Positions 36,206-46,235 of a stretch of DNA of 64,000 bases are shown here, piece by piece. Numbering within the stretch: position 1 is the stretch's first letter; each line of letters begins with the position of its first letter. The notes below the pieces were generated by a model. That model worked only from the letters and a program-made list of their open reading frames with translations, made no database searches and was not told the DNA's origin. Source of the DNA: Halomontanus rarus (GTDB lineage Archaea > Halobacteriota > Halobacteria > Halobacteriales > Natrialbaceae). The translations under genes and the position numbers were made by a program. The DNA lies in NCBI RefSeq assembly GCF_029338335.1, contig NZ_CP119799.1. One strand, written 5' to 3'.

Positions 36206-37278
36206 GTGACGAGTCGATTCGCGCGGTCGCAGTCCACGAAGACGAGGACCGTCCCCGAGTTATCCGCATTCCGAAACCGGAACCAGCGCCCGGAGAGGTG
36301 CTCGTGAAGATTCTCCGAGTGGGAATCGACGGGACGGACCATCACGTCATCGAGGGGAGACACGGCGAGTTCCCCGAAGACGCGTCGACGTTCGTCCTCG
36401 GCCACGAAGCTGTCGGCGTCGTCGCGGACGCGAACGGCACCGACTTCGCGGTCGGCGACGTCGTCGTTCCGACCGTTCGGCGGCCGGTCGGCGCGTCGAA
36501 CGAGTACGCCGAACGGAACGAACTCGACATGGCACCCGCCGATGCCTACGTCGAATGCGGTATCTCCGGTGCGCAGGGATTCATGGCCGAGTACGTCACC
36601 ACTCCAGCGGAGTATCTCGTCCCAATTCCGCGGTCGATCGCCGAGTACGCGTTTCTCGTCGAACCGATCAGTAATGCGGAGAAAGCGATCGACCATGCGT
36701 TCGCGTCCCGTTCGGCCTTCGAGTGGACGCCCGAGTGCGCGACCGTTCTCGGAAACGGGCCGCTCGGCTTGCTCACCCTCGCCGTGCTCGAGCGTCGCTT
36801 TCAGCGAACCTACTGCGTGGGACGTCGTGATCGACCCGATCCAACTATCGACGTCATCGAACGTCTCGGGGCGACGTACGTCGACTCGCGGGAGACGGCG
36901 GTTTCGGACCTCGCCGACGAATACGAACCGATGGACCTCGTCTACGAGGCGACCGGATACGCGAAACACGCGTTCGAAACCGTCAACGCGCTTGCACCGA
37001 ACGGCGTCGGTGCGCTCCTCGGTATCCCCGAAGCATGGACGTTCGACGTCGACGGGGGGCGACTTCACCGCGACCTGGTTATGGAGAATAAGGCGCTCAT
37101 CGGGAGCGTCAACTCGAGTGTCCCCCATTTCGAAGCTGCGATCGAATCGTTGGATTCGTTTCCGGAGTGGCTACCCGAGGCTCTCATCACGGGCGTTTAC
37201 TCGCCCACGTCGGTCGAGGAGGCCTTCGACGGCGATCGCGACGACATCAAAGTCGTCGTCGAGTTCGGTTCCCTGTAA
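36202..37278 (+). CDS. gdh: Glucose 1-dehydrogenase (haloarchaeal zinc MDR type)
   Basis: 358 residues. Catalytic-zinc ligands in GIDGTDHH (D43) and LGHEAVG (H68-E69), substrate loop with LVEPISNAEKA, then the Rossmann fold LGNGPLGLLTLA. This pattern (Asp in place of the usual Cys ligand) matches haloarchaeal glucose dehydrogenase, which oxidises D-glucose and related aldoses with NADP at the first step of the semi-phosphorylative Entner-Doudoroff pathway. In this setting it might act on another aldose. Preceded by a RidA remnant and converging with Gfo/Idh/MocA (2). Confidence 0.88.
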   Translation: MSDESIRAVAVHEDEDRPRVIRIPKPEPAPGEVLVKILRVGIDGTDHHVIEGRHGEFPEDASTFVLGHEAVGVVADANGTDFAVGDVVVPTVRRPVGASNEYAERNELDMAPADAYVECGISGAQGFMAEYVTTPAEYLVPIPRSIAEYAFLVEPISNAEKAIDHAFASRSAFEWTPECATVLGNGPLGLLTLAVLERRFQRTYCVGRRDRPDPTIDVIERLGATYVDSRETAVSDLADEYEPMDLVYEATGYAKHAFETVNALAPNGVGALLGIPEAWTFDVDGGRLHRDLVMENKALIGSVNSSVPHFEAAIESLDSFPEWLPEALITGVYSPTSVEEAFDGDRDDIKVVVEFGSL

Positions 37279-37402
37279 TTCTCGACTCGACGATCACTCG
37301 TCTTGCGGTCCGGAAAGGAACTCGCGATACTGTGCCATACCCCGGTGAAGAAGAGGAGGCGATCGAGAGGAACGTCTTCGAGAGTGTCTGTACGGCCGCC
37401 GT

Positions 37403-38425
37403 CTACACGCTCGAGTTGTACTCGTCATGAAGTTCAACCGCTGCCCCTCGCTCGCTCGACGTGTAGATCGCGTCGATCACCCGCTGTACAGTCAGTGCTT
37501 CCTCGATCGTTCCACCAGGTACGTCGCTCTCGCCGGCCACCGCTTCAACGAACTCCCTGTCTTCGGCGAGATGCATGTCGTTCGGTTCGACGGCGATCGT
37601 TTCGAACTCCTCGTCGGGATCTGTATCGATGACCGTCACATCTTCGTTCACGACGTCGAACGTCGCTCCCGCTTCCGTCCCCCGAACCCGACACTCGTTC
37701 GACGCCGAACAAGTACCATGCCATGAGGTCTCGATCGAGACCGTCTGCCCGCTGGCACACCGGAGCAGTGCCGTTGCCGAATCGTCGACGGCGTACGAAC
37801 CAAACTCCGAACGCGCCTGTCCGGTGACTTCGGTGACGTCGGGATAGTCGAGGAGGTGGAGCGCCAGATCGATAATGTGCACGCCGAGATCCATCAACAC
37901 CCCGCCGCCGGCCAGATCCGGATCCGTAAACCACCCGTCGCCTTCTCCCGGAACGCCGCCTCGTCGGAGATAGTCAACGCTCACGTGAGAGATCGACCCG
38001 AACCGTCCTTCGTCTCGCAGGGCGACGGTCCGCTGGGTCAACGCCGAGTGGCGCATCGTGAACCCCACCACACAGAAGGCGTCAGCTTCACGTGCGACCG
38101 CCGCTATCCGTTCGGCGCTTTCGACCGAGTGTGCCAGTGGTTTTTCGACAAGAACGTTGACACCGGATTCGAGGGCGTTGATTGTAATTTCCTCGTGAAA
38201 CCGGTTCGGAACTCCAACGATAACCGCGTCGACCCCCGCTTCGAGTAATGCTTGATGATCCGAGTAGACCGGCGCATCGAATTCCTCCTCGAATGAATTC
38301 CGTGCCGCCTGGTCGAGGTCGGCTCCGGCTAGTTTGGCGTCCGCCTCGGAGATCCGTTCCGCGTGAATTCGACCGATCGTGCCAAGTCCGACGATACCGA
38401 TCCGTATGGACGAATAGTCACCCAT
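37403..38425 (-). CDS. Gfo/Idh/MocA-family oxidoreductase (2)
   Basis: 340 residues. Rossmann motif GIVGLGTIGRIHAERI at 9-24, EKPLAHS near 94-100, and LMDLGVHIIDLALHLL near 177-192 carrying the catalytic Asp/His. NAD(P)-dependent oxidation of a sugar, polyol or inositol. TATAAATA at 38449-38456 on the reverse strand lies 28 bases before the ATG, a textbook leaderless promoter. Last metabolic gene before the AT-rich island. Confidence 0.93.
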   Translation of the reverse strand: MGDYSSIRIGIVGLGTIGRIHAERISEADAKLAGADLDQAARNSFEEEFDAPVYSDHQALLEAGVDAVIVGVPNRFHEEITINALESGVNVLVEKPLAHSVESAERIAAVAREADAFCVVGFTMRHSALTQRTVALRDEGRFGSISHVSVDYLRRGGVPGEGDGWFTDPDLAGGGVLMDLGVHIIDLALHLLDYPDVTEVTGQARSEFGSYAVDDSATALLRCASGQTVSIETSWHGTCSASNECRVRGTEAGATFDVVNEDVTVIDTDPDEEFETIAVEPNDMHLAEDREFVEAVAGESDVPGGTIEEALTVQRVIDAIYTSSERGAAVELHDEYNSSV

Positions 38426-38448
38426 CGTTCACGAAATCCAAGGAGTAC

Positions 38449-38456
38449 TATAAATA
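38449..38456 (-). promoter_or_regulatory. TATA box of Gfo/Idh/MocA (2)
   Basis: Reads TATTTATA on the coding (reverse) strand, centred 28 bases before the ATG at 38425. Confidence 0.65.
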
Positions 38457-39063
38457 AGTATCGGCGCGTCACGCTGCCGGCACGAATTCCGCTCATCTGG
38501 GCCGTCCGTCGATATCGTCGGCACATTGATGAAAGCAGTGACGAGGCTATCAGAACGGTCGTTCCAAACGACTGAATGCATTGCAATCATCGTCTTATAC
38601 GTGAGACTATTACGTGAGTCACGTCGGTAGTAAGTCTCCATAATTGAAATAATTACATCTACACGTTTGTAATTTATACATAATATGATTAAAGAGGAAA
38701 AATAGATTATAATTATTTGTCTGGTAGAGTATTCGATCGGTATTGACTTGAGTGTACAACAGTGGATGACGTTGATCGAAAAGTGGTTACTGATCGTGAC
38801 GCGGATATCTGGCTGGAATTACGTGTTAATTGCTTCTATAATTCGTCGGCAGTCGGTCAGCGTCAGAGGTTATATTGAATGATTCGAACACTACTCTAAT
38901 ATACAACGATTTCATTAATCACTCGATGAATACTAGCAGAACGATACAATGTCTATAGCACCATAGTATTTACAGTACACTGTGTTGCACGTATTCTTCT
39001 TCAAGACTTGAACTCCAGAAATTACGTTCTCAGAATACACTCGTCTAAAGAGTCGATTGGAAC
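38457..39063. other. AT-rich intergenic island, no gene
   Basis: About 600 bases clearly lower in GC than the surroundings, especially 38640-39060, with no coding frame. TTACATCTACACGTTTGTAA at 38653-38672 keeps only the outer arms of the type A palindrome. The composition shift beside an integrase gene suggests acquired DNA. Confidence 0.45.
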
Positions 39064-40233
39064 CTAATCTTCAAGAGCGTCGATCGCATTGTTCAACTCA
39101 CCTGTCTCGATATCTGAGTACGCTGCTTTCGTCGTCTCGATGGACTTGTGACGAAGCGCCGTCTGTGCCGTCGTTGGATTCTCCCGATACAGCTCATCAC
39201 CGAGCGCTCGCCGTGCGCCGTGGGGTTTGAGATACTCCTCGTCTTCTTCAAGCCCGATTCCCGCATCCTCACAAAGTCGCTGCATCACTCGCCGAGCACC
39301 GGCGGTCGAGATCGACGGCGGCGGCACCTCGTATTCGCGAAGCAGTTCGTCGACGTCGTTATTCGAGAGGAGCGTCTCGATCGTCGATTTAGAGTGGTCG
39401 CCCTCGAGGCCATCCCGAAGACATCTGTACTTCGACGGGGCGTGATCGCTCGGGAACACCGGCCACTCGTCCGTTGGCGGCTCGAGGACGTCCTGCCACC
39501 GCGAAAGCGCCTCTCGAGGTCGCGACGGTAGGGGAGCGGCCTCGATGTTTCGCGACTTTCCGAGGACGCGGAGCACGCCGTCCTCGAGGTTGACGTCGGA
39601 CCACTGCAGTCCGTTTCTGGTCTCGTCACCGGAAACGGCGAACACCTCTGCGCCTCGGACACCAGTCTTCCCGAGGACGTAGACGATCGCGCGATCGCGC
39701 ATCCGTCGCTCGAGGATCTGCGACGGAACTCGTGGTGGCTCGAGTGCGGAGTCGACGCGTCGATCGACGAACTGGAACAACTGCTGGCGATCCGCGGGAT
39801 CCCAGAACTGGCGCTCGCGTTCACCGCGGTCTTCGGGAAGGTTCTCGGTCGCCTGATTCTTGCGAGCAGGATTTGTATCTAAGAGCCCCTCACGAACACA
39901 GTAGCCGAGGAAGCCGGCGACGTAGTCGAAGTAGGTGTGTGCCGTCGACGCCGCGATTTCATCCGCCTCTTCGTCGTCGGCGAGACTCGAGGCGTATCGG
40001 CGACAGTCGTAGACGTCGATTGACTCGACGACATCGGTGCCGTTGCGAGTGAGGTAGGTCTCGAATCGCTTGAGGACTGGCCGCATGTTTTTGGCCGAGG
40101 TATCGGAGAGCGTTCGGAGGTAGTCGCTCCGAACCGTTTCGAAGGTCGTTCCCCCTGGAGTAGACCGGTTCTGCGTGTGATCCATCGGTTGGGATGACCG
40201 TACGGCGGCGGGGATAGTAAACCCACTCATCAT
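39064..40233 (-). CDS. Tyrosine recombinase/integrase (XerC/D, phage-integrase family)
   Basis: 389 residues from ATG 40233; ATG 40185 (MDHTQNR) is an alternative start. N-terminal SAM-like core-binding domain about 30-120, catalytic domain from about 170 with the full set R193 (GVRGAEV), K226, H338-x-x-R341 (KPHGARR), H362 (RHKS) and nucleophile Y372. Performs site-specific recombination. No att repeats or tRNA were found next to it, so whether it still moves an element is unclear. Sits with an AT-rich island on one side and a dead transposase on the other. Confidence 0.9.
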   Translation of the reverse strand: MMSGFTIPAAVRSSQPMDHTQNRSTPGGTTFETVRSDYLRTLSDTSAKNMRPVLKRFETYLTRNGTDVVESIDVYDCRRYASSLADDEEADEIAASTAHTYFDYVAGFLGYCVREGLLDTNPARKNQATENLPEDRGERERQFWDPADRQQLFQFVDRRVDSALEPPRVPSQILERRMRDRAIVYVLGKTGVRGAEVFAVSGDETRNGLQWSDVNLEDGVLRVLGKSRNIEAAPLPSRPREALSRWQDVLEPPTDEWPVFPSDHAPSKYRCLRDGLEGDHSKSTIETLLSNNDVDELLREYEVPPPSISTAGARRVMQRLCEDAGIGLEEDEEYLKPHGARRALGDELYRENPTTAQTALRHKSIETTKAAYSDIETGELNNAIDALED

Positions 40234-40540
40234 AACTAAGGTAATCCGAAGTGGACTTTGGGAACGCTGATTCGGCCGTTTTCTGGGGACTCAACGATCA
40301 GAGACAGAATTTGGCGAATATGTATATTGTATATGGCTATATAAATTGTTTTTGTAGCGTTGCGAAGCCTGATATCTGTGCATGGGATCACCGCTGAACC
40401 GTACAATCCTCGGCGTTGAATCTGAATCAGATGGTCACAACTGCCACTCTGCTGAACGAGTGACAATTGTATGAGTATTTTGAAGGGATCGGGCCAGTCG
40501 GACAGCAATGCCTCTCCAAGGGGCAGATACGGAGTGAATT
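40234..40540. other. Intergenic region between integrase and transposase remnant
   Basis: 307 bases, AT-rich around 40315-40360. A 102-codon reverse frame here has no recognisable features. The outer end of the insertion sequence is expected here, but no inverted repeat could be defined. Confidence 0.3.
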
Positions 40541-40882
40541 TCACAGCAATTCGATCAATCTTCGGTTGAGAAAGCCACGAAACCAGGAGTCACGGCCCCG
40601 TGGTTTCGTGCGGAATTCAACGATATCGACTGATGTCTGAACGAGAAAGGAGACCAGCAGCCACATATCGTACATCAGGACGGTAAAGCCGAAGTGGAAC
40701 AACCGCACTGAGAAGTTCTTCGAGGTCGTCCACGGTTCGAACTTTTTGACGCTACTGTAGGCGTTTTCGATTCCGCCTCGCCGGGTACACCGCTTGATCT
40801 TCTTGCAAGTCTGGCGTCGATCCAGACCAATCTCGCCGTGAACGACGAGATTGGTCAGAAACACATGGCGCTCATCATGATC
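40541..40882 (-). pseudogene. Decayed IS4-superfamily transposase, C-terminal part
   Basis: Frame reads DERHVFLTNL, then RRGGIENAYSSVK and RLFHFGFTVLMYDMWLL, the C-terminal part of a DDE transposase of the IS4 superfamily. The YREK signature is present as R-(3)-E-(6)-K but the Tyr is replaced by Cys. An in-frame TAG at 40883-40885 ends the frame upstream and the N-terminal two thirds are not found, so the element is dead. Confidence 0.7.
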
Positions 40883-41015
40883 CTAATTCGGTGGCAATCC
40901 GACCAGCGTCGTCTCTGCCCTGCTGTTGGTTACTCCACCTTCACCGGGTCATGCATCGTGTGCTCGTCTTTCACCTTCGTCGCCCATCCGCGCGATGAAC
41001 CGCTTGACGGTGTGT

Positions 41016-41663
41016 TCACGTGAAGGAGATTGTCCCGAACGACTCAGGACGGTGGAAGTCCGGTTCTGGCGCGTCAATCGGATTCCAGACGGCGAACTCG
41101 CTGCCGCCGCCGAGACGCTGAAAATTGCCCTCCCAGACTGTTCCCGCCATCGGAGACACCTCAGTTCCTGTGAATTTTGACAGCGTTTCGAACGGGAGCG
41201 TCGCGACGAGCCGCCACCAGTCGTCGTCCGGTGACGGCGATTTCGTCGGTCCGTCGATCGACGTCTCGACTCGTATCTCGTCGGCGAGCGTCGGAGAGAC
41301 GGCCGTTCGTTCCGTCCGGTTCGGACCCCACTCGAGGAGGAACGTCCCGACGCAGTTGACCTCGAAGTTGACGTATTCGGGTCGGTCGAGGGCCGGACGT
41401 GCGAAGAACTCGACGGCACTGTCCTCGTAGACCGGGCCGTTGAGCGTCGTGGTTTCTGCGACGCTGTGTTCGTCCTCGACCCGATACTGGAGGTACAGCG
41501 CGGTCTCGTCGTACAGCGCTCGGACGGTCGCTCCCTGTCGAGTCGTACCCGTGACCCACGGGTATCGGTCGATCTCCGCGGCGGGCGCGAGGGCCCACGG
41601 CGCCTCACTGTCGTCCCCCGCGAGTACGACATCCCCATCCGTTTGCTCGATCGTATACTCCAT
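41016..41663 (-). CDS. CBM9-like carbohydrate-binding protein
   Basis: 215 residues. Beta-sandwich of the carbohydrate-binding family 9-like group: VRALYDETALYLQYRVED near 48-65, DSAVEFFARP near 82-91, VNFEVNCVGTFLLEWGP near 98-114, WWRLVATLPF near 149. These single-domain proteins usually lack a signal peptide, as here, and have no proven activity. Third gene of an operon with an amidohydrolase and a Rieske protein. Confidence 0.75.
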   Translation of the reverse strand: MEYTIEQTDGDVVLAGDDSEAPWALAPAAEIDRYPWVTGTTRQGATVRALYDETALYLQYRVEDEHSVAETTTLNGPVYEDSAVEFFARPALDRPEYVNFEVNCVGTFLLEWGPNRTERTAVSPTLADEIRVETSIDGPTKSPSPDDDWWRLVATLPFETLSKFTGTEVSPMAGTVWEGNFQRLGGGSEFAVWNPIDAPEPDFHRPESFGTISFT

Positions 41664-41759
41664 GGCGCGTCGGACGGACTCCGGCGCGATTACTGTACCG
41701 GTCGCAGTACCGAATCGTCGAGCAGTTTCGAATTGGATCGACGGCGTCGCTCCAACACG

Positions 41760-42182
41760 CTATTCGGGATAAACGTAAACGACGCCGTCCTCGGTATCGA
41801 CGGGGTACGTCTCGACTGCGAGGTCAGAGTCGTCGGCGCAGGGATCGACGAGCACGTCGGTTTCGTACGTACTCACCCGCCACCGGTGGGGGTTGAACAC
41901 CGATTCTCCCGACGTGACGTCGAACTCCCACCCGTGCCACGGGCACCGGAGGATCCGCCCGTTGCGGGTCCACTTGACATCGTCGACGCCGTCCGCCTCG
42001 GTCGTTCCCGTGAGTTCGCCCGCGCAGAGCGGCGCCCGCTGGTGTGGACAGACGTTCGTGAGTGCGTAGAACTCCCCGTCAACGTTGAATACGCCAATCG
42101 AGCGGCCGTTGATCTCGACGATCCGTCGGTCGCCCGGCGGCAGTTCCGACGCCGCACAGACCCTGTGGGCGGTACTCATCAT
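41760..42182 (-). CDS. Rieske [2Fe-2S] protein
   Basis: 140 residues (or 139 from the second of two tandem ATGs). Both cluster motifs intact: C-P-H at 45-47 in NVCPHQRAPLC and C-P-W-H at 80-83 in RCPWHGWEFD. Soluble ferredoxin-type Rieske protein, probably an electron donor to an oxygenase not seen in the window. Its start overlaps the amidohydrolase stop by four bases, so the two are translationally coupled. Confidence 0.9.
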   Translation of the reverse strand: MMSTAHRVCAASELPPGDRRIVEINGRSIGVFNVDGEFYALTNVCPHQRAPLCAGELTGTTEADGVDDVKWTRNGRILRCPWHGWEFDVTSGESVFNPHRWRVSTYETDVLVDPCADDSDLAVETYPVDTEDGVVYVYPE

Positions 42183-43285
42183 CGATCACCGAACGCGTTC
42201 GATGGGAGGTCATACGTCTCGGCGGCGGTTCGATACTGAACGTTCCGCAGCTGGTCGTCCTCGAGCGGCGGCAGTCCCGCCGTCGGGGAGTCGTTGTCCC
42301 AGTGGGGGTAGTCGCTGGCGAACATCACCGTCGTCTCGGCCGAGATCATCTCGAAGATGGCGCGGATGTGCGACGGATCCTTCGGCTCTTCAATCGGTTG
42401 CGTGGTGAACCGGACGTGCTCCTCGACGTACTCGCTGGGCGGTCGCTCGAGCCACGGCGTCTGGACGCGCAGCGCTCGCCAGTTCTTGTCGAGTCGCCAC
42501 AGCAAGTGGGGGATCCAGGCGAGTCCGCCCTCGATGCAGACGAACGTGAGGTCGGGAATCTCGACAAAGACGCCCTCCGTGAGGAGGCTCGCGAGGTGGC
42601 CGATGTACGTCGCCGGGAGGACGGTGTGCCACTCGATGTACTTGCTCGGATAGCCGGCGCCCGTCGGCGGATTGCTGACCCCGCGGCCAGCCGTTCCAGG
42701 GTGAATCGCGACCGGGAGGTCGTACTCGGCGGCTGCTCGATAGAGGGGCCAGAACTCGCGTCTCCCGTAGGGCTTGCGACTCGCGTTCGCGTCGGGGAGG
42801 AGCACCTGGACGATCTGCTCGTGATCGGCGAACTCGTCGATCAGTTCGGCGGCCGTCTCCGGTACCTGCGGCGGTACGACAATCGACCCCAGAAACCGGT
42901 CGTCGACCGCGAGCCATTCCTCTATCAGCCACTCGTTGTACGCCCGGGCGAGCGCGGTCGCGTACTGCGGATCCGGCGCGATGCCGACTTCGATGATGCC
43001 CGCCCCTGTGAGGATGCAGTAGTCGACATCGAACCGCTCGATGTGGTGCTCAAGCAGCGTTTCGGGATCGGACCCCGGCCGACCGCCGTCGTCTGGGATC
43101 GCGTCGCGGCGGTTGAGGCCGTGCGGGTTCGACCACGCTGACCCGGGAAGAGTGTAGCCGCGGTTCTTTCGGTACCGCTTCGGCAGCCGATCGGTGATCG
43201 CCTCGGGGTCGGACCACGCTTGGTGGACGTCACAGTCGACGAGCGGCGAATCGGCGGCTCGCGGTTCGGTAGCTGGGGAAGCCAT
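42179..43285 (-). CDS. Amidohydrolase family (PF04909-type) metal-dependent hydrolase or decarboxylase
   Basis: 368 residues. N-terminal VDCDVHQ at 16-22 is the metal-site variant of this group; AIHPGTAGRG near 200, IEGGLAWIPHLLWRLDKNW near 267 and FASDYPHWDND near 330 complete the TIM-barrel site. Relatives include ACMSD-type decarboxylases, 2-pyrone-4,6-dicarboxylate lactonase and L-fuconolactonase. With a Rieske protein behind it, an aromatic or lactone substrate is likely, but the reaction is unknown. Confidence 0.85.
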   Translation of the reverse strand: MASPATEPRAADSPLVDCDVHQAWSDPEAITDRLPKRYRKNRGYTLPGSAWSNPHGLNRRDAIPDDGGRPGSDPETLLEHHIERFDVDYCILTGAGIIEVGIAPDPQYATALARAYNEWLIEEWLAVDDRFLGSIVVPPQVPETAAELIDEFADHEQIVQVLLPDANASRKPYGRREFWPLYRAAAEYDLPVAIHPGTAGRGVSNPPTGAGYPSKYIEWHTVLPATYIGHLASLLTEGVFVEIPDLTFVCIEGGLAWIPHLLWRLDKNWRALRVQTPWLERPPSEYVEEHVRFTTQPIEEPKDPSHIRAIFEMISAETTVMFASDYPHWDNDSPTAGLPPLEDDQLRNVQYRTAAETYDLPSNAFGDR

Positions 43286-44342
43286 TGGGGTGCGATATCA
43301 CTGCATCGGTGATAAAGACTCGTCTCGCTCGAGGGTCCGTCCTCGCGAGCGTCTCGTTCACGGTCGGTGAAATATCAGGGATTTCAACGGGATGCGTCCG
43401 ACTCGACGGAACCGGTCTCGGACGTCCGTTACCCACGGACGCGGGGCGACGGACTCAAGGGCAGGTCGAACCCTGCCGACGAGCGGTGCGCTCACGTCGC
43501 TTCATTCATTCAAAACTCCGGTCGAAGGGGAGGATTACACTTCTACGGTTGTAATTTCAGTAGATTTGTACGGTGTCTTCATGCATATTATTTACCCGCC
43601 TATCCGATAGTCAATTCTATGAATGTGTAGATATCACTGTCTACAGGTGCTGTTTCTCGAGCCATCGAGCGTGCTGTGCTGATACAAACCTAGAAAGATA
43701 ATCACTCGCAAACCCGTCTTCAGTATCGCTGAAACGGGAGCTAGGCGGCGCAGACGGACCACTCATCTCGACATCGGCGAATCGGTGCCTGTGTAGCGGC
43801 CGGACCGACGGAAGGCGTTGTCACGTTTCGCGTTGATCTCGAGTGACATTTCGGAAGCGGCGACCGCGCCTCGATCGAGACCGATCTTCCGGCGGGCTAG
43901 AACGGACGGAGGGTGACGGAACAGGGGTTCGATGACTATGGGGTGCGTTCCGTCGCCGTCGGTCGCGAACTGCTCGCACCGCCGCGAGCCCGAAATCAAC
44001 GCTATGTCGCACTAGGAGACGGACAGTGATCGCGCGCACCGAGCGTATCGCCTGTCACGTGCTCTCGGTCTGCGAACGGGCCGTAAACAGGCCGTGACGA
44101 GAATGGCGTCGAACGCGGGCTGTAGGATGGTACGTACGAATCGTGATGGCGAGACGCTCGGGGTATGCAGTGGGTACAGTAGAGACGGAACTGACATGGC
44201 CACCACCGGTTCAGATGGCCTATCGTCAAAGCGAAGACGGGAAATATCGTCTTGCGGCTTCGCAGTCAGACGACGATACTGATGAGAGAAGAACGAGTCG
44301 AGGGGACTCTATTTCGATGGTGCGGAAACGAGACGCCGCAGT
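43286..44342. other. One-kilobase intergenic region, no confident gene
   Basis: Short frames exist on both strands but none has recognisable content. A degenerate type A palindrome, TTACACTTCTACGGTTGTAA, lies at 43535-43554, about 250 bases upstream of the amidohydrolase. 43560-43740 is AT-richer and could hold a lost promoter or insertion scar. Probably a decayed gene region between two operons. Confidence 0.4.
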
Positions 44343-46235
44343 TCACTCGGCTGGCCGGATCGCACCGCAGTGCAGCGCGAAGTGCCACGGGGTATGGGTC
44401 ATCATCAGCGGATCGTGGCCCCCGGTTCCCTCGTGGACCGTCTCAGGGAGGTCCCACTCGGCGTGGGAGACGAGGTACTGGTGGGCTTTTTCCGCGCATG
44501 CGACGTACGGGACGTCTTGGTTGTGGACCCACGCGAGGGTGTCGATGATCTCCTGTTCGCGATCTGCGTTACTCGTCTGGCCGAGTTCGATCAGCAGGGA
44601 TTCAACGTCCACCTCCATCGACGAGTCGCCGTCGGCGTCGCCGATCTCGGGCACAGTCACCGTCATATCGTAGTTCGTCTCGGCTGGTTGGTCGAGCCAG
44701 TTGAACTGGTAGGCGAACAGCGGATGGGGCTGGTTCCCTAGCGACGACGCGATGACCGTGAAGTCGCCGGTCGGTTCGACGTCGCCGGTGAACGTGGCGA
44801 GTTCCATCGCGTTGAACTCCGTCTGGATGCCGAACTCCTCGATGCGGGCTTCGACGACCTGCATCCCGGCGACGATGTCGTCGTACGCCGGCAGTCGAAG
44901 CTCCATCTCGAGGCGGTCGTCGTCCGGCGTGTACCACTCGCCACCGTCCTCGTAGAAACCCTCCTCCTCGAGCAGGGCGGCTGCCTCGTCGTAGTTCTGG
45001 CCCGAGTAATCGGTGAAGCTGTCGACGACATCCTGGGAGACCCACTCTTCGGTCATCGCGGTGGTCATGCCCGACTCGTACTCGACTTCGAGCCCCAGCG
45101 GGAACATCTGCTCGGGGAGCGGCGGGGACTTGTCGACGATGTGGGCGAACGCCTTCCGGACGTTCCGGCGGCCATAGACGTCGTCATCGTACTGGAAAGT
45201 GAGCCCCCACATTTCGTCTCGTGGGACGCCGACCTGGTTGTAGTCGTCTGGGTACTGGTCGTACACTTCCGCGGGCGCGTTGTCCGCGCCGCCGTGGAGG
45301 TTCCCCGTCTGGTAGGCGGCCCAGAGGTCGCCGATGTCTTCGAACTCGACGCGTTCAATCGCCAGTTCGTCCGGCCACTCGGAGAAGTCGTAGTCGATCG
45401 TCTCCGAGACCTGCTCGCGAACGTACTCGAGCGGCCAGTCGTCGAACCGCTCGAAAACCAGTTCGCCCTCGGTCGCCTCAAGGAACTCGAACGGACCGTT
45501 CCCGAGGACCTCCTCGCCCGGTTCCTGGGGCGAGAACTCGAGCAGGTCGCTTTGGACGTCTTCGATCTCTTCGTCGGAGGTCGCGTCGTCGAACTGTTCG
45601 ACGAACTCGCCGTAGATGCTCGCAGGCATCTCCTGCATGTGGTACTCGTCGTTGCCTGTCACCTGAGGCCAGAACAGGTCTTCCCGGACCTCGTTCTCAA
45701 GCGAGAGTTCGATGACGTCGCCGTCGACGACCGGTGGCTCCTCGAGGTAGCCGGCGATGGGAGACTCCATGTAGTAATCGGTGGCGAGTCGAGTTCGGAT
45801 GTCCTCGGCGGTGACCGGGTCGCCGTTGTGCCAGCTGAACTCGTCGGAGATGTGAAGGGTCGCCGTCGTGTCGTCGAGTTCCCAGTCCTCGGCGATCATC
45901 GGGATCATGGTATCCTCCCCGACGTGGTACTGCATCAGGGGCGCCCAGTGAACGAGCGTCCCCTGGACGATCGAACTCGAGGGGTTGTACGGGTTGAACT
46001 GCGCGTCCGTCGGAACATGGCTGGCGAACGATCGCCACGTTACCGCGTCGACGTCATCGTTCCCGTTTCCGCCTCCCGACCCGGTGTCGTTGTCACCGTT
46101 GAGTACCGCCTCGTGATCGTCGTCGTCACCGCCTATACACCCGGCGAGTAGCAACGGAACCGACGCGGCCCCCGTTCGCAGAAGGTTTCGTCGGGACGTA
46201 AGTCGCTCTCTCTTGCTGGCGCTATTTCGAGACAT
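44343..46235 (-). CDS. ABC importer 2 substrate-binding lipoprotein (SBP_bac_5 family)
   Basis: 630 residues from ATG 46235. Tat signal TSRRNLLRTG at 13-22, lipobox LLAGC (Cys33), Asp/Gly/Asn spacer to about 65. Binding-fold landmarks: FSWHNGDPVTAEDIRTRLA near 125, RRNVRKAFAHIVDKSP near 352. TATTTATA at 46265-46272 gives a leader of only about seven bases. Divergent from the permease genes of the same importer, unlike importer 1 where the binding protein is first in the operon. Ligand unknown. Confidence 0.92.
   Translation of the reverse strand: MSRNSASKRERLTSRRNLLRTGAASVPLLLAGCIGGDDDDHEAVLNGDNDTGSGGGNGNDDVDAVTWRSFASHVPTDAQFNPYNPSSSIVQGTLVHWAPLMQYHVGEDTMIPMIAEDWELDDTTATLHISDEFSWHNGDPVTAEDIRTRLATDYYMESPIAGYLEEPPVVDGDVIELSLENEVREDLFWPQVTGNDEYHMQEMPASIYGEFVEQFDDATSDEEIEDVQSDLLEFSPQEPGEEVLGNGPFEFLEATEGELVFERFDDWPLEYVREQVSETIDYDFSEWPDELAIERVEFEDIGDLWAAYQTGNLHGGADNAPAEVYDQYPDDYNQVGVPRDEMWGLTFQYDDDVYGRRNVRKAFAHIVDKSPPLPEQMFPLGLEVEYESGMTTAMTEEWVSQDVVDSFTDYSGQNYDEAAALLEEEGFYEDGGEWYTPDDDRLEMELRLPAYDDIVAGMQVVEARIEEFGIQTEFNAMELATFTGDVEPTGDFTVIASSLGNQPHPLFAYQFNWLDQPAETNYDMTVTVPEIGDADGDSSMEVDVESLLIELGQTSNADREQEIIDTLAWVHNQDVPYVACAEKAHQYLVSHAEWDLPETVHEGTGGHDPLMMTHTPWHFALHCGAIRPAE

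Noticed and set aside
40236..40544. 102-codon reverse frame next to the transposase remnant
   Set aside because: No similarity recognised and composition unlike coding DNA of this genome.
43763..43999. 78-codon reverse frame in the 43-44 kb gap
   Set aside because: No motif or plausible start signal, and other frames of similar length overlap it.
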